Assembly (NCBI GenBank): GCA_020628545.1
Contig: JAHDEX010000040.1
Coordinates: 1 to 38,624 of the forward strand
Origin: Paracoccaceae bacterium
Lineage (GTDB): Bacteria > Pseudomonadota > Alphaproteobacteria > Rhodobacterales > Rhodobacteraceae
DNA length: 38,624 nt
Direction of reading: 5' to 3'
Shown piece after piece: positions 32,561-38,624 of the stretch. Position 1 is the first letter of the stretch. Every line of letters begins with the position of its first letter. The notes below the pieces were generated by a model, which searched no databases, was not told the origin of the DNA, and was given only the letters and a program-made list of their open reading frames with translations. The position numbers and the translations under genes were made by a program.

Positions 32561-33871
32561 ATGACTGACCTGACCCCACGTGAAATCGTGTCCGAACTGG
32601 ACCGCTTCATCATCGGCCAAAAGGACGCCAAGCGTGCTGTCGCTGTCGCGCTGCGCAACCGCTGGCGGCGCAAGCAGCTGGGCGATGACCTCCGGGATGA
32701 GGTGTATCCCAAGAACATCCTGATGATCGGGCCAACGGGTGTGGGGAAAACCGAAATTTCACGCCGCCTCGCCAAGCTGGCGCGCGCGCCCTTTATCAAG
32801 GTCGAAGCGACGAAGTTCACCGAAGTGGGCTATGTCGGCCGCGATGTCGAACAAATCATCCGCGATCTGATCGAAATCGCGATCAATGACACGCGCGAGC
32901 ACATGCGCGACGACGTAAAGGCGAAGGCGCTGCAAGCCGCCGAAGACCGCGTGATCACGGCCGTTGCGGGTACCGACGCCCGCGAAGGCACACGTGAGAT
33001 GTTCCGCAAAAAGCTGAAAGCCGGTGATCTGGATGACACGGTGATTGAACTGGAACTGGCAGACACATCCAACCCGCTTGGTGGGTTTGAAATTCCTGGT
33101 CAGCCCGGTGGTCAGATGGGTGGCATGATGAATATCGGCGACCTGTTTGGCAAGATGGGGATGAACCGGACGATAAAGAAGCGGATGACCGTGGCCGAAA
33201 GTTATGAGGTTCTCATCGCGGATGAGGCTGACAAACTGCTCGACGATGAAACCGTCACCAAAGCAGCCTTAGAAGCGGTCGAACAGAACGGCATCGTGTT
33301 CCTGGATGAGATCGACAAAGTCTGCGCGAATGCGGATCGCCGAGGCGCAGATGTGTCTCGTGAAGGCGTGCAGCGCGACTTGCTGCCTTTGATCGAAGGC
33401 ACCACCGTCTCGACCAAGCACGGCCCGATCAAGACCGACCATATCCTGTTCGTCGCTTCGGGTGCCTTCCACGTGGCGAAACCTTCTGATTTGCTCCCAG
33501 AGCTACAGGGCCGTCTGCCAATCCGGGTGGAGTTGCGTGCTTTGACCGAGGATGACTTCGTGCGCATCCTGACCGAAACCGACAACGCGTTGACGCTGCA
33601 ATACACGGCTTTGATGGGCACGGAAGATGTCACTGTCAGCTTTGCGGAAGACGGGATCAAAGCCCTCGCCAAGATCGCGGCAGAAGTGAACGAGAGCGTC
33701 GAAAACATCGGCGCCCGGAGGCTCTATACCGTGATGGAACGTGTGTTTGAGGATCTGTCGTTCACTGCGCCCGACAAAGCAGGTGAGGCGATTACCGTCG
33801 ATGCTGCCTTCGTGGAAGAGCATTTGGGTGAACTCGCGCGGTCAACGGATGTTAGCAGGTACGTGCTCTAG
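32561..33871 (+). CDS. hslU: HslU ATPase subunit of HslUV
   Basis: This is an AAA+ unfoldase of 436 residues. Walker A is GPTGVGKT (57-64), then [18 protein letters not shown] (pore loop GYVG), an intermediate domain of about 110-240, Walker [12 protein letters not shown], and sensor elements ending [15 protein letters not shown] with the C-terminal SRYVL tail that docks into HslV. Start ATG 32561 fits [20 protein letters not shown]. Confidence 0.97.
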   Translation: MTDLTPREIVSELDRFIIGQKDAKRAVAVALRNRWRRKQLGDDLRDEVYPKNILMIGPTGVGKTEISRRLAKLARAPFIKVEATKFTEVGYVGRDVEQIIRDLIEIAINDTREHMRDDVKAKALQAAEDRVITAVAGTDAREGTREMFRKKLKAGDLDDTVIELELADTSNPLGGFEIPGQPGGQMGGMMNIGDLFGKMGMNRTIKKRMTVAESYEVLIADEADKLLDDETVTKAALEAVEQNGIVFLDEIDKVCANADRRGADVSREGVQRDLLPLIEGTTVSTKHGPIKTDHILFVASGAFHVAKPSDLLPELQGRLPIRVELRALTEDDFVRILTETDNALTLQYTALMGTEDVTVSFAEDGIKALAKIAAEVNESVENIGARRLYTVMERVFEDLSFTAPDKAGEAITVDAAFVEEHLGELARSTDVSRYVL

Positions 33872-33919
33872 CGGCGTTTCGCTCTTTTCATTCTGAAAGC
33901 CCCGGCGCAGGGTCGCGCC

Positions 33920-35143
33920 ATGAATTCCGGCTACCTGACCTTCATCCGCGACAACGCCCCCTTCCTCGGGGCTGGAGCGCTTTTGGCTCTTCTGTCTGCG
34001 TTTGGGCAGACCTTCTTCATCTCCATCTTCGGAGGTGAGATCCGTGACGCCTTTGACCTCAGCAACGGGGACTGGGGCATCTACTACATGTTTGGTACGC
34101 TCGGCTCTGCCGCGCTGATGGTCTTTGCCGGCAGTCTGGCAGATCACTTTCGGGTGCGCACACTGGGCATTGCCGTGGTGATCTGCCTTGGATTGTCCTG
34201 CCTAGCGATGGCTGTGAATACCTCCGCCTTGATCATCATCCCCATCATTTTCCTTCTGCGCTTCTTCGGCCAAGGCATGTCGATGCACATGTCCCAAGTG
34301 GCCATGGCCCGGTGGTTCGTCGCCTCACGCGGACGAGCGCTCGCGATTGCCGGAATAGGGTTCATGGTTGGCGAAATGACCCTGCCGCTCATTATGGTCT
34401 GGCTGAAATCCTTTGTAGACTGGCGGACGCTGTGGGTCTGTTTCGCCATCTTCTGCTTTGCGATGTGTTTTGTGCTTTTTCGCCTGCTTCGCCTCGAACG
34501 CACGCCGCAAGCGGCCGCCGAGGAAAACAGCAGCCCAGGCATGGATGGTCGCCACTGGACGCGGGCAGATGCACTTCGCAACCCGATGTTTTGGCTTTTG
34601 CTGCCTGGCGTTGTTTTTTTCTCTGCGTTCGGCACTGCCTTCTGGTTTCATCAAGTCCACTTTGCAGAAGTGAAAGGGTGGTCGCATCTGGCTCTTGTCG
34701 CTGTATTCCCCATTGGGACAGCAACATTGATGGGGTCCACAATCATCTATGGCTGGGCGATTGACCGGTTCGGGGCGGTGCGACTGCTCCCGTTCTACAT
34801 GATCCCCTACATCCTTGCTTTCCTCCTGCATGGCTATGCGCCATCGCTCTGGTGGCTTGGTCTAAGCCTGCTGTTGATGGGGATCGGTCAGGGTGGAAAT
34901 GGCACCATCATTAACGCGTGTTGGGCAGAATTCTACGGCACCAACCATATCGGTGCGATCAAGGCCGCAGCGACGGCGGCGATGGTGTTCGGGTCGGCGA
35001 TTGGCCCTGGGCTCAGCGGCATCCTGATTGACTGGGGCATCGGCATTGAACCGCAGATGTACGGTTTTGCGGCCTGTTTCGCGGGATCAGCGGTTTTGAT
35101 GGCTATCGCCGCGCGCAGGTTCGCACTAACGACGGCGACGTAG
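33920..35143 (+). CDS. MFS transporter
   Basis: The 407-residue protein has twelve hydrophobic segments in two halves with a central hydrophilic loop around residues 195-220, and the MFS motif GSLADHFRVRTLG between TM2 and TM3. The fold resembles monocarboxylate/oxalate-formate-type transporters, but substrate cannot be assigned. It lies 48 bases after hslU, and its last 18 bases overlap the convergent Smr gene. Confidence 0.88.
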   Translation: MNSGYLTFIRDNAPFLGAGALLALLSAFGQTFFISIFGGEIRDAFDLSNGDWGIYYMFGTLGSAALMVFAGSLADHFRVRTLGIAVVICLGLSCLAMAVNTSALIIIPIIFLLRFFGQGMSMHMSQVAMARWFVASRGRALAIAGIGFMVGEMTLPLIMVWLKSFVDWRTLWVCFAIFCFAMCFVLFRLLRLERTPQAAAEENSSPGMDGRHWTRADALRNPMFWLLLPGVVFFSAFGTAFWFHQVHFAEVKGWSHLALVAVFPIGTATLMGSTIIYGWAIDRFGAVRLLPFYMIPYILAFLLHGYAPSLWWLGLSLLLMGIGQGGNGTIINACWAEFYGTNHIGAIKAAATAAMVFGSAIGPGLSGILIDWGIGIEPQMYGFAACFAGSAVLMAIAARRFALTTAT

Positions 35144-35713
35144 GTAGACGTAATAGGCCCCCTGCCCGCCATGGCGGATATGGGCGGGTGTCACTTGCAA
35201 GATCGCTTGTTTCAATGGCGGCAGTGCAAGCCACTGCGGCACCTGATGGCGCAACACGCCATGCCGCACCGGGATCGCGTAGCCCTCATCCTTGTTCTTT
35301 CCCTTGCCGGTAATCACAAGGACCAGCCGCTTTCCAACCGCCTGTGCGCCCAAAACGAAGGCGATCAGTTCGGGGTGCGCCTCTGCCAATGTCATCCCAT
35401 GCAAGTCCAACCGCCCTTCGGGTTTCAACTTGCCACGGGTCATCTTGCCGTAGCTTTTCTGATCCATCTGCACCGGAGCAGCCGTCAGCCGTTCGCCAAT
35501 CGGACGGAGGAGATCATTGGGCCGTCGCGGATCAGACTGCATACCAACCTCGAACGGAGCGATCGGGTCCGGTGCGCGGCGCTTCGCTTTTTTAGGTGGT
35601 ACCTCTGGCGCAGGCAAAACAGGGCGCGCGGAATCAAGCGGCGTTGTTTTGCCTGCAACCTGATCCCACAACGCGCGTTCTTCCGGTGATAAGTGACGAG
35701 GTCGACGTCTCAC
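35126..35713 (-). CDS. Smr (MutS2 C-terminal-like) domain protein
   Basis: The first 100 residues are basic and proline-rich. The Smr domain follows with GRLDLHGMTLAEAHPELIAF, the LVLVITGKGKN motif and VTPAHIRHGGQGAYYVYLRR. Smr domains act as nucleases or nucleic acid binding units. The start GTG 35713 overlaps the mltA stop (GTGA), so it is coupled to mltA; no better ATG exists nearby. Confidence 0.92.
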   Translation of the reverse strand: MRRRPRHLSPEERALWDQVAGKTTPLDSARPVLPAPEVPPKKAKRRAPDPIAPFEVGMQSDPRRPNDLLRPIGERLTAAPVQMDQKSYGKMTRGKLKPEGRLDLHGMTLAEAHPELIAFVLGAQAVGKRLVLVITGKGKNKDEGYAIPVRHGVLRHQVPQWLALPPLKQAILQVTPAHIRHGGQGAYYVYLRRRR

Positions 35714-36747
35714 TCGATCAGCTCATCGGGGAGTTTGGCATAAGCGCTTTGGATCGGCAGCAGCACAACCATACGCCCGCCATCCCGAATGCGCCCCGCC
35801 CGCCGGCCCGCTTCATCACCAGTGCCAAAGAAAATATCAGCGCGCTGCGCGCCTTTGATGGCAGATCCGGTATCCTGCGCGATCATGAGGCGGCTCAGTG
35901 GATTTGCACCCTCTTTTTCAATCCAAACCGGTGCACCCAGTTTTGTGATGGATGGATCAACAGCGATAGAGCGCATCGCAGTGATCGACCGGTTCATCGC
36001 ACCCAAAGGCCCTTTGTCTGAAGGCACTTCACTGACTTCGCGGAAGAAAACGTAGCTCTCGTTGGTCCACAAAAGCTCTCGACCCTCTTCGGGGTTTTCG
36101 CGTACCCAGTTGCGGATCACATCTGCTGAGACTTGGTGGGCTTCAAATGTGCCGCGGTTCACCAACTCGAGCCCGACCGACGAATACTCCCGCCCGTTTT
36201 TGCCACCGTAACCAACGCGGATGCGCGTCCCGTCCGGCAGCTTGATGCGGCCCGAACCCTGTATCTGCAAAAAGAACTTATCGACCGGATCGGCCAACCA
36301 CGCAATTTCGAGGCCCTGATCAACAAGTGCTTCTGTTTCTTCCAGTTCTCGCCGCGACAGATACGGCACGCCTTCTTCAAGGTCGTCGGGTACACCATAG
36401 ATCGGCGTTTGGTACTCCCCACCTTGTGTCAGAGAGCCGCGGAGTTCAGGCTCATAGTATCCGGTAAAAAGCATGTCTTCACCGTCCTCAATCAGCACAG
36501 GCTGAAAGAAGACTTCAAAAAACGCCTTCGCGTCGGTGACGTCTTTGGACAGGCTGCACAGGCTCGCCCACTCCTGATCCTTGATGTCGCCACATGTCTC
36601 GTGGAAAACGCGCAACGCCGCCTGATGGTTATCAGCGGCCCAGCCTTTGAGGTCGTCAAAAGAAAGAAGTGTGTAGCTTGGTTGCGCCATCACGGCCCCG
36701 GTCGCAAACAGGCCGAACAGCCCGGCGATGGCCGCGCGACCCCACAT
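35710..36747 (-). CDS. mltA: membrane-bound lytic murein transglycosylase A
   Basis: A signal peptide of about 21 residues (ending AVMA) precedes the MltA domain with FTGYYEPELRGSLT, a PYLSRRELEE segment, FFLQIQGSGRIKLPDG, and the catalytic 3D-type motif LMIAQDTGSAIKGAQRADIFFG with its Asp. MltA cleaves the MurNAc-GlcNAc glycosidic bond to 1,6-anhydroMurNAc. It begins a few bases after the Tim44-like gene. The signal lacks an obvious lipobox. Confidence 0.95.
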   Translation of the reverse strand: MWGRAAIAGLFGLFATGAVMAQPSYTLLSFDDLKGWAADNHQAALRVFHETCGDIKDQEWASLCSLSKDVTDAKAFFEVFFQPVLIEDGEDMLFTGYYEPELRGSLTQGGEYQTPIYGVPDDLEEGVPYLSRRELEETEALVDQGLEIAWLADPVDKFFLQIQGSGRIKLPDGTRIRVGYGGKNGREYSSVGLELVNRGTFEAHQVSADVIRNWVRENPEEGRELLWTNESYVFFREVSEVPSDKGPLGAMNRSITAMRSIAVDPSITKLGAPVWIEKEGANPLSRLMIAQDTGSAIKGAQRADIFFGTGDEAGRRAGRIRDGGRMVVLLPIQSAYAKLPDELIE

Positions 36748-36753
36748 CCTGCG

Positions 36754-37407
36754 TTATTCGCCGGTGGCAACCAGACGCCAGTTCGGGTCATCGGTGCCCA
36801 TTGTGCGCGCAAAGGTCCAAACGTCTTTCTGACGCTTGATGCCGTTTGGATCACCCTCAACGATATCGCCCGCATTGTCGCGCACAACATAAGCCAGTTC
36901 AGATTTGAAGCGCACCGTCATCTCCGCTTCTTTGGTGTCGGCGTCGAATGTCGCTTCTGTAAGCGCAAGCTCTGACAATCCGACGAATGTGGCATCGACG
37001 GTCAAGCCCTGCTTTTCACGCTCATCAATCACGCTTTGAAAGGCTTCATACACCTCTTCAGAAATGAACGGGACGACATCTGACAGATCGCCTTTTTCGA
37101 AGGCCATCAGGATCATCTCATAAGCGCCCTTGGCGCCACCAAGAAATTCACCGACATGGAAAGTGTTGTCGGCCTTTTTCATATCGGCAAGCGCCTGTGC
37201 CGTGTCACTGCCTTCTTCGGCGTGATCCGTAATATCAAGATCCGGCCCGCCATCGATTACTTCAAGCGCAGGCCCCCTACGCTCACTGCGCTGCGTGACC
37301 TGTGGTTTTTCAAACCCTTCGCGCGTGCCAAGCACACCGCGGAGCCGCAAAATCAGGAAAACAGCGATGGCAGCAAGTACCAAGAGCTGTAGAAGCGGAG
37401 AATTCAT
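36754..37407 (-). CDS. Tim44-like domain inner membrane protein
   Basis: One N-terminal membrane segment (LLQLLVLAAIAVFLILRL) is followed by a charged linker and a Tim44 domain: FLGGAKGAYEMILMAFEKGD, VPFISEEVYEAFQSVIDERE, TVRFKSELAYVVRDNAGD and DVWTFARTMGTDDPNWRLVAT. Alphaproteobacterial homologues (TimA) are regarded as ancestors of mitochondrial Tim44. It leads the mltA-Smr operon and is divergent from fxsA. Confidence 0.93.
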   Translation of the reverse strand: MNSPLLQLLVLAAIAVFLILRLRGVLGTREGFEKPQVTQRSERRGPALEVIDGGPDLDITDHAEEGSDTAQALADMKKADNTFHVGEFLGGAKGAYEMILMAFEKGDLSDVVPFISEEVYEAFQSVIDEREKQGLTVDATFVGLSELALTEATFDADTKEAEMTVRFKSELAYVVRDNAGDIVEGDPNGIKRQKDVWTFARTMGTDDPNWRLVATGE

Positions 37408-37459
37408 TCGGACCTCGTCACAACAAGCACATGGAAAATGCGCGTTACGGCCCTTATGT

Positions 37460-37494
37460 AGGTGGGGGGCAGCAATTAGTCCACCTTCCCCACC
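37460..37494 (+). promoter_or_regulatory. alternative hairpins in the fxsA leader
   Basis: GGTGGGG (37461-37467) can pair with CCCCACC (37488-37494) or, as AGGTGG (37460-37465), with CCACCT (37481-37486). The two pairings exclude each other, just upstream of the fxsA ribosome binding site GAGGA (37504-37508). Confidence 0.3.
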
Positions 37495-37518
37495 AAGAAG
37501 TCGCCGAGGATAACCAAC

Positions 37519-38013
37519 ATGTGGTTACTGATCGCCTTTATCGCGGTACCCCTGATCGAAATCGCCCTGTTTATACAGGTTGGCGGATGGCTGGGTTTAT
37601 GGCCCACGCTGTTGATTGTTGTGGTGACGGCGATCATCGGCTCAATGCTTGTGCGCTCTCAGGGTGCCCGTGAATTGCAGAATCTGCGGGGGTCGTTTCA
37701 GGACCTGCGTGATCCGACAGAGCCATTGGCGAATGGCGCGATGATCCTCTTTGCAGGCGCGCTTCTTCTAACACCCGGGTTTTTCACCGATATTGTTGGG
37801 TTTTCCCTGCTGCTGCCACCTGTCCGCGCTGCAGTCTACAATCATCTCAAAACGCGGGTGAAAGTGGCGAACTTTTCAATGGGCTCTGGACCGCAACATC
37901 AACAGCCCGAACGCCCGCGCGGACCGCAGGACCGGGTGATCGATGGAGAGTTCGAGGATGTCACGCCAACCCACGACGGCCCCAAAGGCCCGTCAGGCTG
38001 GACCCGGCAATAA
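37519..38013 (+). CDS. fxsA: FxsA family membrane protein
   Basis: The 164-residue protein has the FxsA core with about three or four membrane segments: PLIEIALFIQVGGWLGLWPT, LLIVVVTAIIGSMLVRSQG and LTPGFFTDIVGFSLLLPPVR. The hydrophilic C-terminal tail (QDRVIDGEFEDVTP) matches alphaproteobacterial members. In E. coli it affects phage T7 exclusion by F; its general function is unclear. Divergent from the Tim44-like gene and 75 bases upstream of secB. Confidence 0.93.
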   Translation: MWLLIAFIAVPLIEIALFIQVGGWLGLWPTLLIVVVTAIIGSMLVRSQGARELQNLRGSFQDLRDPTEPLANGAMILFAGALLLTPGFFTDIVGFSLLLPPVRAAVYNHLKTRVKVANFSMGSGPQHQQPERPRGPQDRVIDGEFEDVTPTHDGPKGPSGWTRQ

Positions 38014-38088
38014 AATTGGGTGGTTGAGGCTGCACACAGGGGCTGTTAGGTCTTTGCCGGATTTTCATATGCAGCCCGGAGCACCATT

Positions 38089-38622
38089 ATGGCCGACGAC
38101 GATCAAAACGACGCCGCAACAGACGCACCCGCAGCTGGTGCCGCTGCGGCACCCGCCCAACCGGTTTCCCGAGTCCTTGCACAATACGTGCGTGACCTGT
38201 CCTTCGAAAACATTCTCGCCCAAAAAGGCGCAAACCCAGACACCACGCCCGAGATCAAGGTCCAGGTCAATCTGGATGCGCGGAAGCGGAAGGTCGAAAA
38301 CCAATACGAAGTCATCACCAAGCTGAACATCACCAGCACTGCAAAAGGTTCTGGCGAGGCGCTGTTTGTGTGTGAGCTTGAATACGCTGGCATTTTTCAT
38401 ATCGAAAATGTGCCAGAAGATCAGATGCACCCTTACCTGCTGATCGAATGCCCACGGATCACGTTCCCGTTTGTGCGCCGCGTCGTTAGCGATGTGACCC
38501 GCGACGGTGGCTTCCCGCCACTGAACCTCGAGACGATCGACTTTATGGCGCTCTACCGCCAGGAACTCGCCCGCCGCGTTGAGCAACAGAAGGCGGAACA
38601 AAAAGAAGTTCCAGTTCAGTAG
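38089..38622 (+). CDS. secB: protein-export chaperone SecB
   Basis: The acidic, alanine-rich N-terminus (about 25 residues) is followed by the SecB core: RVLAQYVRDLSFENILA, FVCELEYAGIFHIENVPED, LLIECPRITFPFVRRVVSDV and FPPLNLETIDFMALYRQEL. SecB keeps preproteins unfolded for SecA. Length 177 with the stop at 38620-38622, two bases from the window end, so the gene is complete. Confidence 0.97.
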   Translation: MADDDQNDAATDAPAAGAAAAPAQPVSRVLAQYVRDLSFENILAQKGANPDTTPEIKVQVNLDARKRKVENQYEVITKLNITSTAKGSGEALFVCELEYAGIFHIENVPEDQMHPYLLIECPRITFPFVRRVVSDVTRDGGFPPLNLETIDFMALYRQELARRVEQQKAEQKEVPVQ

Positions 38623-38624
38623 GA

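Noticed and set aside
1-38624. CRISPR array or cas genes
   Set aside because: No regularly spaced direct repeats with unique spacers and no Cas-like protein were seen; the only regular repeat is the three-unit 21-bp coding repeat.

Overview
The window looks like chromosome of an alphaproteobacterium of the Rhodobacterales (Roseobacter group). The clearest markers are the divergent regB / senC-regA redox cluster, the hemD - mitofilin-like - hemY cluster, alphaproteobacterial addB-addA, and hslV/hslU near secB, fxsA, a Tim44-like gene and mltA. Genes are dense, many pairs overlap at ATGA or TAATG junctions, and base composition is moderately GC-rich. One short left-hand segment is clearly different.

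Bases 1-2758 are an accessory segment on the 3' side of a tRNA-Thr(CGU) gene (minus strand). It holds the tail of an unknown gene, an unknown gene that looks frameshifted, and an AlbA_2 / RecG-like ATPase gene split by an apparent one-base loss. This resembles the decaying edge of a tRNA-integrated element, but no integrase is present and the other end is outside the window.

Bases 2923-6585 (minus) are hemD, a mitofilin/Mic60-like membrane coiled-coil gene and hemY. Divergent from hemD is tsaD-gpsA-yciI-EVE (6662-9397), followed by DUF4184 and DUF1761 membrane proteins. Next comes a large unknown membrane protein behind a promoter flanked by two identical palindromic operators. Bases 12080-16054 hold DUF2853, an extensin-like protein, ahcY, an HD hydrolase, a GNAT enzyme and a 54-codon small gene (minus strand) divergent from a LysR regulator.

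Bases 17025-19732 are regA and senC (minus) facing regB (plus). A PAS-only membrane protein follows regB. After it comes a tightly coupled run: tsaE, amgK-like kinase, murU-like nucleotidyltransferase, addB, addA, then trxA. This joins tRNA t6A modification, peptidoglycan sugar recycling and recombinational repair in one probable transcription unit.

Bases 30339-33871 hold hslV and hslU, separated by an opposite-strand DM13 lipocalin-like/Tat protein and a multi-pass membrane protein. The right end has an MFS transporter, then a minus-strand Tim44-like - mltA - Smr operon, divergent fxsA, and secB, which ends two bases before the window edge.

I found no CRISPR array, rRNA gene, insertion sequence or complete prophage. 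No gap between genes exceeds 300 bases. The most noteworthy signals are the split AlbA_2-ATPase gene, the twin operator, the unlisted small gene beside LysR, and the PAS-only protein coupled to regB.
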